From assembly GCF_023349185.1 (NCBI RefSeq), contig NZ_JAKIKY010000001.1, positions 1 through 64,000 on the forward strand: a DNA stretch of 64,000 nucleotides, in the 5' to 3' direction. This document shows positions 1 through 9,359 of this stretch, one piece after another. A program made the translations under genes and the position numbers. Position 1 is the first letter of the stretch, and every line of letters starts with the position of its first letter. A model generated the notes under the pieces. It was given only the letters and a program-made list of their open reading frames with translations, was not told the origin of the DNA and searched no databases. Source of the stretch: Shewanella aquimarina. Its GTDB lineage: Bacteria > Pseudomonadota > Gammaproteobacteria > Enterobacterales > Shewanellaceae.

Positions 1-188
1 AGGGCGTATGCGGTATTAGCAGTCGTTTCCAACTGTTATCCCCCTCGACTGGGCAGTTCCCTAGGCATTACTCACCCGTCCGCCGCTCGTCATCTTCAAA
101 AGCAAGCTTTTAAAATGTTACCGCTCGACTTGCATGTGTTAGGCCTGCCGCCAGCGTTCAATCTGAGCCATGATCAAACTCTTCAATT
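1..188 (-). rRNA. rrs: 16S ribosomal RNA, 5' end only (partial)
   Basis: Read on the minus strand, the sequence begins with the conserved 16S start (AATTGAAGAGTTTGATCATG), continues through the GCTCAG...AACGCTGGCGG segment and ends in the V1-V2 region. Only about the first 188 nucleotides are present; the rest of the gene and operon lie to the left of the window. The V1 helix (AAAGCTTGCTTT type) fits Shewanella and related gammaproteobacteria. The exact mature 5' end is uncertain by one or two bases. Confidence 0.97.
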
Positions 189-472
189 AAAAGTTTTTGT
201 GCTTGGCTTGCGCCAAACGACTCAATGAATTCTACTGTTTCTCATTCACTGCGTTCACGAAGAAGCAGTAAACTCGATACTTACACTCTTGTAAAAACAT
301 GAGCGTAAGACATATTGCTATGAACACTCACTATTTCTAGTTGAGAATGCATTGAGATTTAAATCGTTTTCGATTAACTCAATACCTGTGAGTGTCCACA
401 CAGATTACTTGATAAATTGTTAAAGAGCATGCCGACTTGGTGTTCTCTGTGAATCGTTCCAAGTGGCTAGGG
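189..472 (-). other. rRNA operon leader
   Basis: This is the transcribed spacer between the predicted rRNA start site (about 472) and the mature 16S 5' end. It carries the boxA antitermination element and AT-rich sequence expected to pair with the 16S 3' flank during RNase III processing. No open reading frame is present. Extent is inferred from the promoter call. Confidence 0.7.
418..429 (-). promoter_or_regulatory. rRNA boxA antitermination element
   Basis: The minus strand reads TGCTCTTTAACA followed by ATTTATC, the canonical boxA of gammaproteobacterial rRNA leaders bound by NusB/NusE. It lies about 230 bases upstream of mature 16S, as in E. coli. Confidence 0.9.
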
Positions 473-478
473 CTGCGT

Positions 479-506
479 ATTCTACTCAGCGCGACTAAGG
501 CGTCAA
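479..506 (-). promoter_or_regulatory. rRNA operon promoter
   Basis: On the minus strand there is a -35 TTGACG (506-501), a 16-base spacer and a -10 TAGAAT (484-479), followed by a GC-rich discriminator (ACGCAGCC) typical of stringently controlled rRNA promoters. Upstream of the -35 (507-535) lies an A/T-rich stretch that could act as an UP element. No second upstream promoter is obvious. Confidence 0.8.
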
Positions 507-539
507 GGCCTTTTCTCAGAATGTTTTATAAATTTGGCC

Positions 540-1141
540 CAAATGCTCAAACATCGAACAATGTGGTGAATTCCCCATCAGAAAAGCGATTTTTTAATAG
601 ATAATAACCTGGCTATCAGCCCCAAACTTCGCTTCATCCCCACCATAGAAGCTAGGGATAGCACAAAAGATAGGACAGAAAGATAGGAGAGTTTAAAGCT
701 TTGCGCTGATTAAGCTAAGTCTTGATTAAGACAAGTCATGATTAAGACAAGCCATGACTGTATATGTAACCGTTTCACCGATGAGCACTAAAATACAGGT
801 CGGCACCCCCTGCTCGGCAAACATGCCCTCTGCCCAAAGGGCATATAGTCATCTAGGCTCCAGCCACGACAAGCCGGCTCGGCTCTCTCGTTAAAAACCG
901 TGCAGCTCTCTTGAGCATACACGCCACTATCATGAGCATACAGGCATAGACTTAACACCATCAAAGTGTACCTAGATTTATCCTATGGTTACCCTAAACC
1001 ACAGATATGCCTGCGTTAATGATTTAATTATCTCTTATGACAGCATAGATCTATCTTGAAAAGTCTAAAAAAACCAGTAAGAGTCATTATACTTCGACTA
1101 GGCCTTAGCTAAAGCTAAAATCGAGTTAACTGACCTGATTA
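540..1141. other. Intergenic region between the rRNA promoter and tadD
   Basis: No gene is supported in these 600 bases. Between 708 and 756 there is a short imperfect direct repeat: GATTAAGACAAG occurs at 724-735 and 740-751, with a weaker copy just before. Fis or other rRNA activator sites could lie in the part next to the rRNA promoter but cannot be called by eye. No clear terminator for the tad operon was found. Confidence 0.6.
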
Positions 1142-2137
1142 TTAATTCATTTTAGAAGCCAAGGCTATCTTCAGGTTTTTCTGCGCGCGCTCAAAATACG
1201 TGGGTGAAGTGTCTATCGCTTGCTTAAACATAGTGATCGCTTGCTCATACTTGCCTTCTAACATTAAAAAGTAACCCAGATCATTTAATGCATCAGCTTT
1301 GGACATTGTTTGCTCAAAACTAGCCAGGGCTTTTCGATACAACCCTTGACGTATGTAGACCAGACCTAAATTTGACCACGCACGATTAAAACTGGGATCG
1401 GCTCTTAATGCCTGCTTAAGATAGACTTCTGCCTTTTCATAGTCTCCAACAAGATAAAATGAATAACCTAAGTTAGTGGCAATTATTGACGATTGCGGCT
1501 GAAACGCTAAGACCAACAAAAAATAGGTTCTCGCCATCTGATGGTAATTCTCGAGGTCTTCTAAAATCCCCAATGCGTTATACACTCTTAAAGGAGATAG
1601 CTCATCCAAAGCAATATACCCTGTATTCGCAGCGGCCATCTTCTGCTCCGCTAATCTTTGTTGATCGAGCATGACGGTCTTTTCAAGGTGTTTGCGAGCC
1701 AATGCGTATTGACGCTGGTCAATCTCAAGAATCCCTAATTCAGCATTGGCTAACTTGTGCTCTGGAGCGATAGTAAGAGCTTCGTTATACGCTTTAAACG
1801 CTATGTCTTGATTACCTTTTGCTAAGTTAATTCGGGCAATTTGATAAAAAGTATCGGCATTATTCTGATTAAAATCTAACGCTTGAATATAAGCATAAAG
1901 CGCCTTATCCAGGTCACCTGCTCGCTCTGCATCGATGGCTCGATTAAGTGCATCCTGCTCAGACATGGGCGCACTAGCTCCCAAAGCAATTTGAGACTGT
2001 CCCTTATATAGATCTTGGCGCTGCGGTTTGGGAGAAATTTGAGCTTCCTCATTGGTAGATGCGCAGCCACACAAAATGAGTGAAAAAACCAACACGACAA
2101 CAGTCAATCGCCGCGATCCCCCGAACCTTGTTAACAT
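1142..2137 (-). CDS. tadD: Flp pilus assembly TPR lipoprotein TadD
   Basis: This 331-residue protein is the last gene of the tad locus. It begins with a lipoprotein signal whose lipobox ends LILCGC (acylated Cys near residue 25). Its body consists of tandem tetratricopeptide repeats from about residue 60 to 325 (for example KALYAYIQALDFNQNNADTF and AEVYLKQALRADPSFNRAWS). TadD-type lipoproteins are thought to help secretin assembly or pilus stability, as PilF/PilW do in type IV pili. It sits 51 bases downstream of tadC in the same orientation. Naming as TadD rests on the TPR/lipoprotein make-up and position. Confidence 0.85.
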   Translation of the reverse strand: MLTRFGGSRRLTVVVLVFSLILCGCASTNEEAQISPKPQRQDLYKGQSQIALGASAPMSEQDALNRAIDAERAGDLDKALYAYIQALDFNQNNADTFYQIARINLAKGNQDIAFKAYNEALTIAPEHKLANAELGILEIDQRQYALARKHLEKTVMLDQQRLAEQKMAAANTGYIALDELSPLRVYNALGILEDLENYHQMARTYFLLVLAFQPQSSIIATNLGYSFYLVGDYEKAEVYLKQALRADPSFNRAWSNLGLVYIRQGLYRKALASFEQTMSKADALNDLGYFLMLEGKYEQAITMFKQAIDTSPTYFERAQKNLKIALASKMN

Positions 2138-2188
2138 AAACTCACTCCTTAGTTTATTTAAAGCACAACATATTACCCCATTGCTAAA

Positions 2189-3172
2189 TTAGAAAGCTTG
2201 CCCCCAGACTTTCATCACTTTCAGCACAGCAGGGCCCACGGCAACAATAAAGAAAGAGGGCCATATACAGAACATCATAGGAAATATCATTTTTACAGCC
2301 ATCTTTGCCGCTTGTTCTTCGGCTTGTTGTAAGCGCTTATCTCGGTATTCCTCAGAAAACACCCTTAGAGTGGCTGCGATTCCGGTACCTAACCTTATAC
2401 TCTGTGAGATAGCCGAATTGAGTCCCTTAATATCTTCTAGCCCTGTGCGTTCCGTAAACTCATTCAGGGCCACTTTTACTGTCAGTCCCGCTCTAATTTT
2501 ATTGCACACCAATTCGAGTTCACTGGATAGGTCAGGATGACTTAATGAAAGCTCTCTCGCGACACGCTGTAACGCCGCTAAAAGCCCTAACCCCGCCTCA
2601 CAACAAACAACCAGCAAGTCAAGCGCATCAGGAAATCCTACCCTCAGCGCACGCATACGTTTATGTGCCATATAGGTCAAAATAGTAGATGGCGCCAAAA
2701 ACAAAATCCCCATGATCAAACAGACTAAATAGATACTGATCATGACTGATAAATCATTAAAATATTGGAGTAGCACTACAGAGATCACTGCACCAATCAG
2801 CAATAACAAAAGTCGAATTGCACTAAATACCGCCAATGCATTGTCTGAATGCAAGCCCGCATGTATTAGTAGTCGACGAGTTTCGTCATTAGATAAATTC
2901 AAAAAAGAGAGCTTACTTAACTTTCCAATACCATGCTCTAAGGTCTTGTTTACTTCACTTTGCTCATAGGCACCTGATTGGCTCTGCTCACCTGTAATAT
3001 GCTGTAAACGCTTTCTTACGGGCGAATAGACGCCGCTAATCAGGAAAGAAACTGATAATGCGAGTGTTATTCCCACTATCGCAGCAACGATATAGATTGC
3101 CCATTCAACGTGTTTGGGGTCATCAAAGAGCTGATTAATAAGTCCTATTAAGTAGTCCATATCACATATCAA
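2189..3172 (-). CDS. tadC: Flp pilus platform protein TadC
   Basis: This 327-residue inner-membrane protein has a type II secretion F (GspF-like) domain in its C-terminal half (VGFPDALDLLVVCCEAGLGL and GTGIAATLRVFSEEYRDKRL). Hydrophobic segments lie near residues 20-45, 110-165 and 295-320. With TadB it forms the platform on which the TadA ATPase acts. Its start overlaps the end of tadB by 11 bases, which suggests translational coupling. The C-terminal QAEEQAAKMAVKM segment before the last membrane helix is typical of TadC. Confidence 0.93.
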   Translation of the reverse strand: MICDMDYLIGLINQLFDDPKHVEWAIYIVAAIVGITLALSVSFLISGVYSPVRKRLQHITGEQSQSGAYEQSEVNKTLEHGIGKLSKLSFLNLSNDETRRLLIHAGLHSDNALAVFSAIRLLLLLIGAVISVVLLQYFNDLSVMISIYLVCLIMGILFLAPSTILTYMAHKRMRALRVGFPDALDLLVVCCEAGLGLLAALQRVARELSLSHPDLSSELELVCNKIRAGLTVKVALNEFTERTGLEDIKGLNSAISQSIRLGTGIAATLRVFSEEYRDKRLQQAEEQAAKMAVKMIFPMMFCIWPSFFIVAVGPAVLKVMKVWGQAF

Positions 3173-4139
3173 TCCTAATCAATTTACTGATCCAAAGGCC
3201 ACCGAGTGTCATACCAATCGCGCCCCATACTAATAGACGACGCCCATCTTCGGTTCCTGTGAGTTCGCCGACATAACTAGGTGTCTGGATGTAGATCACA
3301 GCAAAGAGTACAAAAGGTAATAAAATTAAAATCCAAGCAGAAAGCCGTCCCTCAGCCGATAGCGTTTTCACTCGTCGACGAAACATAAAACGCTTACGGA
3401 TAACTTGAGACAGGTTGTCGATATTTTCTGCTAAATTACCACCAGTTTCCTTCTGCACCATGACGGCACTTGCAAATGCCATGGCTGACACGCTTGGTAC
3501 ACGTTCGATGAATCCGAGAATAGCCCTTTTAGTGTCTTTGCTGTAATTGATGTTGGCAAACATTAGACTGAACTCTTTAGCTAGCGGTCCATCCATCTCT
3601 TCAGTGATTAACTTAATGGCATCAGAAAAAGAATAGCCCGCTTGTAAGGCACGTCTCAGAACATCAAGCGCATCGGGAAAGCTCGCTTCGATCGCATCCA
3701 TTCTTTTGGCAGTGTCTCTATTGAGCTTGAAAAAGAACAACATGAAAACCATGAAAACAACGAAGACAGTCATTAATGGTTCACGCATATACCACCAGCT
3801 AGCCCCACCAATCACACTGGCAGTCACCAAGGCTAACAGTAAGAACTGATGACCCAATAAACGATAATCAGCGAGCTCCAGTCGATAGCTTAAATCTTCT
3901 ATAAAACCTATATGCTCTAATGCTCGACCTATCGCGCCCACTTTGCTTAAGCGATTCTTTCTAAGCAACGAGGTTTCCAGTACTCCATCACCAGACTCCT
4001 GCGATAACTTCTGTAAACGTTTCCTAACCTGAGCGGTATTAGCACGCTGTGGACTATACACGGGTAAAAATAGGGCTTGAGATAGGAAAATAACCGCGAT
4101 GAATATTAACCCTAAAAATATCATTTCATTAGAAAGCAT
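3162..4139 (-). CDS. tadB: Flp pilus platform protein TadB
   Basis: This 325-residue inner-membrane protein has a GspF-like domain (FPDALDVLRRALQAGYSFSD; QKETGGNLAENIDNLSQVIR). It has an N-terminal membrane helix, central membrane helices near residues 100-140 and C-terminal helices. It is the partner of TadC in the pilus platform. It starts 11 bases after tadA and overlaps tadC. Length and motifs match the TadB family. Confidence 0.94.
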   Translation of the reverse strand: MLSNEMIFLGLIFIAVIFLSQALFLPVYSPQRANTAQVRKRLQKLSQESGDGVLETSLLRKNRLSKVGAIGRALEHIGFIEDLSYRLELADYRLLGHQFLLLALVTASVIGGASWWYMREPLMTVFVVFMVFMLFFFKLNRDTAKRMDAIEASFPDALDVLRRALQAGYSFSDAIKLITEEMDGPLAKEFSLMFANINYSKDTKRAILGFIERVPSVSAMAFASAVMVQKETGGNLAENIDNLSQVIRKRFMFRRRVKTLSAEGRLSAWILILLPFVLFAVIYIQTPSYVGELTGTEDGRRLLVWGAIGMTLGGLWISKLIRIDM

Positions 4140-4150
4140 AGGTGTATCTC

Positions 4151-5479
4151 CTAAAACTTAGCGAAAGGATCACCGCAGTTAAACAACTTATAAGGTAAAT
4201 CGATGCCACGTTGTTTGAGTTTAGAGTGAAAACCCGGGATTACGCCAGTAGCCTCAAAACTGCCCTTTATCTGACCATGTTCATCGATACCTTCGCGAGT
4301 AAAACGGAATATCTCAGACATAGTGATGACATCGCCTTCCATGCCGTTAATTTCCTGAATACTAATCACACGCCTTCGCCCATCCTCTTGGCGTTCAAGT
4401 TGAACGACCAAATCGATAGCCGAAGCAATTTGAGTTCTAATGTTACTCACTGGCATATCAAATCCAGCCATGCAAACCATATACTCTAATCTGCCGAGCG
4501 CGTCTCTAGGGCTATTGGCATGCAATGTGGTAAGCGAGCCTTCATGACCAGTATTCATCGCAGTAAGCATGTCTAATGCTTCACCACCACGAACCTCTCC
4601 GACCACGATTCTATCTGGTCGCATACGCAGACAGTTCTTAACGAGATCTCGCTGCGTCACCTCACCACGACCTTCGATGTTTTGCGGTCGTGTCTCTAAT
4701 CTGACTGTATGAGGTTGCTGCAATTGCAGCTCGGCGGAATCTTCAATGGTTACAATGCGTTCATCAGAAGGAATATAGCCAGACAACATATTTAGTAATG
4801 TTGTTTTACCGCTACCGGTACCGCCTGAGACCAATACATTTAACTTTCCCTTAACGCCACCTTGAAGAAGTTCGACCATGTCAGCTGTAATTGACTCATA
4901 ATCGATCAATTCTTTTGCCGTTAATTTATCAACGCCAAAGCGTCGAATAGATAGCGAAGGGCCATCTAAGGCCAGGGGAGGAATGATGGCATTGACCCTT
5001 GAGCCATCAGCCAATCGAGCATCAACCATGGGCGATGACTCATCAATACGACGCCCGACACTAGAGACAATACGATCTATGATATTGAGAAGGTGAGCAT
5101 TGCTATGGAATTTAACATTAACATGCTCTAATTTACCATGACGCTCCACATATACCCTGTCAAAAGAATTAACCAAAATATCTGAAACTGTCGGATCAGC
5201 TAATAATGTCTCTAGCGGTCCCAAGCCTAATACTTCATCAATAATGAGTTTTATTAATCTTTTTCTAGATGCAAGGTTAATTGGAATATGCAAATCACTC
5301 ATGAGCCTGTCGCATATTTCACTTATTTGACCCCGAGCTTGATCTGCTGAAACCGTTTCAATCAATGACAGATCCATCACCCCTAACAACTTATCATATA
5401 ACTTGATTTTTAGTTCTTGCTCTTCAACACTCAGAGGTTGATAACTTTCCTCACCAGAAAAACTCTTATTCTCCATCAT
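4151..5479 (-). CDS. tadA: Flp pilus assembly ATPase TadA (CpaF)
   Basis: This is the motor ATPase of the pilus, a GspE/VirB11-type enzyme expected to be hexameric. The Walker A motif GGTGSGKT is near residue 220, followed by the Asp-box region ([12 protein letters not shown]), the Walker B region ([19 protein letters not shown]) and the His box ([20 protein letters not shown]). I place the start at the ATGATG at 5479 because GAGG lies about 7 bases upstream. A longer reading would need a TTG at 5491 that abuts the tadZ stop. The resulting 442 residues fit CpaF/TadA proteins. Confidence 0.95.
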   Translation of the reverse strand: MMENKSFSGEESYQPLSVEEQELKIKLYDKLLGVMDLSLIETVSADQARGQISEICDRLMSDLHIPINLASRKRLIKLIIDEVLGLGPLETLLADPTVSDILVNSFDRVYVERHGKLEHVNVKFHSNAHLLNIIDRIVSSVGRRIDESSPMVDARLADGSRVNAIIPPLALDGPSLSIRRFGVDKLTAKELIDYESITADMVELLQGGVKGKLNVLVSGGTGSGKTTLLNMLSGYIPSDERIVTIEDSAELQLQQPHTVRLETRPQNIEGRGEVTQRDLVKNCLRMRPDRIVVGEVRGGEALDMLTAMNTGHEGSLTTLHANSPRDALGRLEYMVCMAGFDMPVSNIRTQIASAIDLVVQLERQEDGRRRVISIQEINGMEGDVITMSEIFRFTREGIDEHGQIKGSFEATGVIPGFHSKLKQRGIDLPYKLFNCGDPFAKF

Positions 5480-5491
5480 AAGACACCTCAA

Positions 5492-6739
5492 CTAATGTCC
5501 CAATAAACGCGACAAAAAGCCTTTCTCTTTTTTAGGCTCATTACCATTCGCAGGAATTAAATTTTGAGTCAAGTCGATTAAATCTAGATACATTCTCTGT
5601 TTTTTAGCTATTTCCGTGATGGGTCGCCCCAAGTCCTCACATTGGCTTGCCAAGTTATAATCATTCCCCACAACAAACACTGAATCAATACCAAGCGCAT
5701 GCTTAATATCATTTATTTTTATTTGTGCATCGGACTTATTGTATCGATTAACCAATATATGGATTTTACTCTTATCAATTCCCAAATGATTAATTAGCTG
5801 TTGAATAAGCGCCTTCACCTCTCTAATTATGATCAGGTTTTGCTGCGCAACCAACAAAATATCGGCATTGCGGAGCAATTCAATATTCCAATGCTCTGGG
5901 CCACGAGAATAATCTAAAATAACTTGATCATTAAACTGACGGCACTTCCATATTAAGTCGTATATATTTTCCAACTTAATATCATGGTGCAAATTTAATA
6001 ATGAGAAAGGAGCCGCGGCAAGCAGGTGTAACTTACCTTTCGAAATCATTGCACTACGCAATGCAACCTCATCGAGCTCATCCAAGGCCTGTAAAGCATC
6101 CACAAGGTAATAATTGGGCTCCACGCCTAAAATGTGTGCTAATGCCCCATGGTGTAAGTCGGTATCTAACAAAGCTACATCCATATCACCTCGCTCAGCG
6201 GCGATAGCTGCCAAGCTTGACGCAATAAAACTGGCCCCGGATCCGCCCTTACCGTTAACAACGGCTAACACAGGAGCAAGCTCAGCCTTAGTGCTTAACA
6301 GCTGAGCAATGTTTTTAAGCGCTGTGATCAGTTCAATATCGGGCGCATCCAAAGGAATAAAATCACTCACTCCATATTGAAAGGCATGTCGTATTACTTT
6401 TTGGGGGGTATCTCTTCCTAGAATTATCACCTCTGACTTATAACTGGCAGCACATGCTAAGGCTTGTTGAGCTAACACTTCTTCATTTGGAATGACCAAC
6501 AAAATTAGGTTAAAAGACTTACCTGACGCATCTGCATTTTTACTTCCTGTCAAATCTGTAGTTTTCTCCCAATGTAAATTGACACACTGAGTTAAACTAG
6601 CCTCAATTTTAGGTAAAAACTCTTTTTGCACATCTATCAACAAGACGTTCAATGGAGAAGGCATATAAAAATCCATATTCTCCTCTAAACTCGAAGCATT
6701 ACTAGATTCACTAGTGAATAATTTCAATGGTTTGTCCAT
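5492..6739 (-). CDS. tadZ: Flp pilus localisation protein TadZ (CpaE, MinD-like)
   Basis: This 415-residue protein has an N-terminal receiver-like domain (about 25-145) without an obvious complete phosphorylation site, followed by a ParA/MinD-type ATPase domain beginning at VLAVVNGKGGSGAS, a deviant Walker A. TadZ/CpaE proteins position the Tad machine at a cell pole. It is followed directly by tadA; their predicted coding regions are only 12 bases apart. A charged C-terminal tail (EPKKEKGFLSRLLGH) resembles a membrane-targeting amphipathic end, which is an inference. Confidence 0.9.
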   Translation of the reverse strand: MDKPLKLFTSESSNASSLEENMDFYMPSPLNVLLIDVQKEFLPKIEASLTQCVNLHWEKTTDLTGSKNADASGKSFNLILLVIPNEEVLAQQALACAASYKSEVIILGRDTPQKVIRHAFQYGVSDFIPLDAPDIELITALKNIAQLLSTKAELAPVLAVVNGKGGSGASFIASSLAAIAAERGDMDVALLDTDLHHGALAHILGVEPNYYLVDALQALDELDEVALRSAMISKGKLHLLAAAPFSLLNLHHDIKLENIYDLIWKCRQFNDQVILDYSRGPEHWNIELLRNADILLVAQQNLIIIREVKALIQQLINHLGIDKSKIHILVNRYNKSDAQIKINDIKHALGIDSVFVVGNDYNLASQCEDLGRPITEIAKKQRMYLDLIDLTQNLIPANGNEPKKEKGFLSRLLGH

Positions 6740-6820
6740 ATAGCCAACCCTGAGTTACTACAACAATCCTTATCATTACTATAGTCGCTAATTCGGAGAG
6801 TCATCACACTAATATCGTGA

Positions 6821-7255
6821 TTATTGACAGATGGTGCTTCCTCCAGGAAAAACCCCCAAGCTCTCTCGCGGGAGCGTGGTGGTAAATACTGGCGAATTTA
6901 GGCTGAGATGTAATCCGGGTATCCAGAGATCATGCTGATAATTTTTAATTTCTGCTTTGACAAGCTCTATATCGGCTCCCGTTACATCATCGCCTTTACC
7001 ATTAAGATACCTAATATCCAGATTGTCAGCCGTTAAATTAGGTACCAGGTTTGCGCCATTAAACAATGCCAAGTCATCTATATTTGTGCTGGGTTGGCAG
7101 ACGATAGCCAGTCTAGCGGCGCGACGTGAGGCTTCTTGCAATACACTGTAGGTATACAATAATCGGCCGACCTCAATGGCACCAAACAGTAAGATAAAAA
7201 ACACTGCCGCAACAATAGCAAACTCGACAGTATAGATGCCTTTATCTCTATTCAT
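6821..7255 (-). CDS. TadE/TadF-type pilus assembly protein (second copy)
   Basis: This 144-residue protein has an N-terminal TadE-like segment, GIYTVEFAIVAAVFFILLFGA, with a Glu five or so residues into the hydrophobic stretch as in pseudopilins. One membrane helix is followed by a periplasmic part holding Cys residues near 53 and at the C-terminus (STICQ). It overlaps the preceding tadE-like gene by four bases (ATGA). It fits the role of TadE/TadF minor pseudopilins, which TadV processes. Whether it corresponds to TadE or TadF is not clear from sequence alone. Confidence 0.82.
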   Translation of the reverse strand: MNRDKGIYTVEFAIVAAVFFILLFGAIEVGRLLYTYSVLQEASRRAARLAIVCQPSTNIDDLALFNGANLVPNLTADNLDIRYLNGKGDDVTGADIELVKAEIKNYQHDLWIPGLHLSLNSPVFTTTLPRESLGVFPGGSTICQ

Positions 7256-7725
7256 AATACTGTGACCGCATAGTGAGCATTGAGATTAAAACTAAGATCG
7301 ACCTCATTGCCCAGGCCAAAAGTGGTGAGTTTCTCCCCCAGTATCGGTCGCCAATTGTAGGAAACAGAAATAACCAATCTTCGACTGCCGGCTGGATACT
7401 CATCAATATTAATATCTGCTGCGCTTAACCCCTTTAAGATAGGGCTTGTCCCTGCAGTCGTCTTACCATAGAGGAGTAAGTTTGTGGTTTTTGTTATACA
7501 ATCATTACAGTCATCATCCTCCAATGGATCAGGAAGAATTGATGTTTGCCGAGTATCGGCATGAGCCCCTAAGTACAATCCAGCATCGCGAACTAACTTA
7601 GTCAGGGTATTATATTGAAACAAAAAATGCCCCAACTCTCCGGTTGCAAAAACCAGTAGCAACATAAAAGGCAATAGAATGGTCATTTCAACTGCCGCGA
7701 CGCCCTTTTGTAACGAAAAGTTCAT
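7252..7725 (-). CDS. tadE: TadE-type pilus assembly protein (first copy)
   Basis: This 157-residue protein starts with a TadE-like leader and helix (QKGVAAVEMTILLPFMLLL), in which GVAAVEM resembles the pseudopilin cleavage region. A mostly beta periplasmic domain follows, with a CxxC-like pair (DDDCNDCITK). It lies 9 bases downstream of the tadG-like gene and overlaps the next tadE/F-like gene by four bases. The family supplies minor pseudopilins needed for Flp pilus formation. Confidence 0.82.
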   Translation of the reverse strand: MNFSLQKGVAAVEMTILLPFMLLLVFATGELGHFLFQYNTLTKLVRDAGLYLGAHADTRQTSILPDPLEDDDCNDCITKTTNLLLYGKTTAGTSPILKGLSAADINIDEYPAGSRRLVISVSYNWRPILGEKLTTFGLGNEVDLSFNLNAHYAVTVL

Positions 7726-7734
7726 TGCATTCTC

Positions 7735-9036
7735 CTAGGAGTCTGGGCTATCAGGATCTTTATAAAGCACTATTGTATGATTATTGCTGACGAAATAGGG
7801 ATCGACCGATGCATTGCCAGTTCCTGGGCACTCGGTCACAAACTCCCCAACTACAAAGGATTCTTGTCCACCTTGGTCAACATCTTGTACTAAGAAAAAA
7901 CAGCCAGTCGTTTTAACTTCAATTTCATTACGTCCATTGGTCAGTCCATCGCAAACACCAATAACCACTGGCATCTCTCTGCGATAATTTGCGTCTATGG
8001 TACTGTCTATACAATTATCGATATTGTCATCCGCTAAATATTGGCTATGACTGTAGTAAGCGGCGCTAGGGTTCGCTATGTTACCATCGGCATCAAGATT
8101 AATGCGCTCTCCCTGACATATGTTTCGATCTCTTGGGTGATCCGTGGAATTTAATCCCCCGCCTTGCCACTGACCAAAACGGGTATTTAGACCTTGAGAC
8201 ACAGGGCCAACATTATTACCAGGCTCTGTCGGTACGAAATCACCTGCTCCGACACAGCTATTAGTAGAGTATTCACCCGCCAGCGCCTCGCGCATAACAT
8301 CGGCCCCTGTGCCGTCCAAAGCTAACAATTGAAAATTACCCGGCCCGATAGCTTCATCACTTGCCTGCGCTGAACCCGACTTCATGGCGTACAGGCTGTT
8401 AGTCTCTATGCCATAGGGGGCAGGTACTTGCTCTCCACTTGGGCCGGTTACTGTATAATCGGGATCATCATTCACTGCACAAACCAATAAGGGCACAATT
8501 TTATTATTGCAGGTTATATCAGTACTTCGCCCCGCGACCGCTGATGCCCTAACACGTTTATTAAAACTCAACAGTTGGGCAAGAAAATTATCTAAACCAA
8601 CATTTTCAACTCTCACTCTGACATATTCACTCCCTTCGGTCGTGACAGGGATAAAGGGATCGGGCAAAACTGAGAATTCAATCGAGATATTACTCGTTAC
8701 ATTATTTGTGCTGTAATCGGCTGGGCTAAAGCTGATATTAGTTTCCAGTTCATTGTTTTCTTTAAAAGCAAGATTCTGTGACAGCATACTCACTGCCGCC
8801 TGCCTTGCTTGCGCTAGCGTTGCACCGTTATCGAGTGCTTTAGCGGCATGCAGGGCCGAGGCATCCACAGCATTTTGTAACCGCCCCTTGCTCAGTAACA
8901 TATGACCACCATCAAGAGCTAATGCGGCCACCGCAAGCAACGAAAATAAGCCTATGGTAAACATCACCAAAATTGCACCGCGCTGACGCCTTACACCTAT
9001 ATGCGTTATCGAGTCCTTGCCTGACGTGCCATACAT
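7735..9036 (-). CDS. TadG-like Flp pilus assembly protein
   Basis: This 433-residue protein carries the TadG-like N-terminal domain (RQRGAILVMFTIGLFSLLAV, then GGHMLLSKGRLQNAVDASAL), one membrane helix near residues 20-42, and a large extracytoplasmic part rich in Asp, Asn, Gly and Cys. No von Willebrand A MIDAS pattern (DxSxS) is visible, so it is a shorter or divergent TadG. Cys residues at about 176, 187, 261, 308 and later could form disulfides. It follows the small lipoprotein gene by 20 bases and is likely in the same operon. Confidence 0.82.
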   Translation of the reverse strand: MYGTSGKDSITHIGVRRQRGAILVMFTIGLFSLLAVAALALDGGHMLLSKGRLQNAVDASALHAAKALDNGATLAQARQAAVSMLSQNLAFKENNELETNISFSPADYSTNNVTSNISIEFSVLPDPFIPVTTEGSEYVRVRVENVGLDNFLAQLLSFNKRVRASAVAGRSTDITCNNKIVPLLVCAVNDDPDYTVTGPSGEQVPAPYGIETNSLYAMKSGSAQASDEAIGPGNFQLLALDGTGADVMREALAGEYSTNSCVGAGDFVPTEPGNNVGPVSQGLNTRFGQWQGGGLNSTDHPRDRNICQGERINLDADGNIANPSAAYYSHSQYLADDNIDNCIDSTIDANYRREMPVVIGVCDGLTNGRNEIEVKTTGCFFLVQDVDQGGQESFVVGEFVTECPGTGNASVDPYFVSNNHTIVLYKDPDSPDS

Positions 9037-9056
9037 ATTTGATCTCCGACTAATAA

Positions 9057-9353
9057 TTATTCAATTATCATCGAGGTGCCTAGCTCTTTAGCCTTAGTGG
9101 GACTTTCACTACTTTCTCGATAATTCAACATCACTTGCCGACCATAGTTACCCTCTAAACTTAAGACTAATCCGTCGTTACGCTCAGAGGCTTCAGGATC
9201 GAGAACTTGAACCTCTCTCACTTGTAAATAGCTGTCTCCCATAGAAAAGTTGTGTTCGTTAGCACAAGCCGACACAAGTAAACTGCATGCAATAACACAT
9301 AGCCACTTGTTCACTTCACTCACTCTGACATTAAAATTGTTCATACTCATCAC
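9057..9353 (-). CDS. Small predicted lipoprotein of the tad locus
   Basis: This 98-residue protein begins with a signal peptide and lipobox ending LLVSAC (acylated Cys near residue 29), leaving a mature part of about 70 residues with no recognised domain. It lies directly after the secretin gene rcpA (6 bases) and before the tadG-like gene. That is the position held by RcpB/CpaD-type partners of the secretin in other Tad loci, although those are longer. A role as a secretin-associated lipoprotein is inferred from position and export signal only. Confidence 0.75.
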   Translation of the reverse strand: MMSMNNFNVRVSEVNKWLCVIACSLLVSACANEHNFSMGDSYLQVREVQVLDPEASERNDGLVLSLEGNYGRQVMLNYRESSESPTKAKELGTSMIIE

Positions 9354-9359
9354 TCCAAT

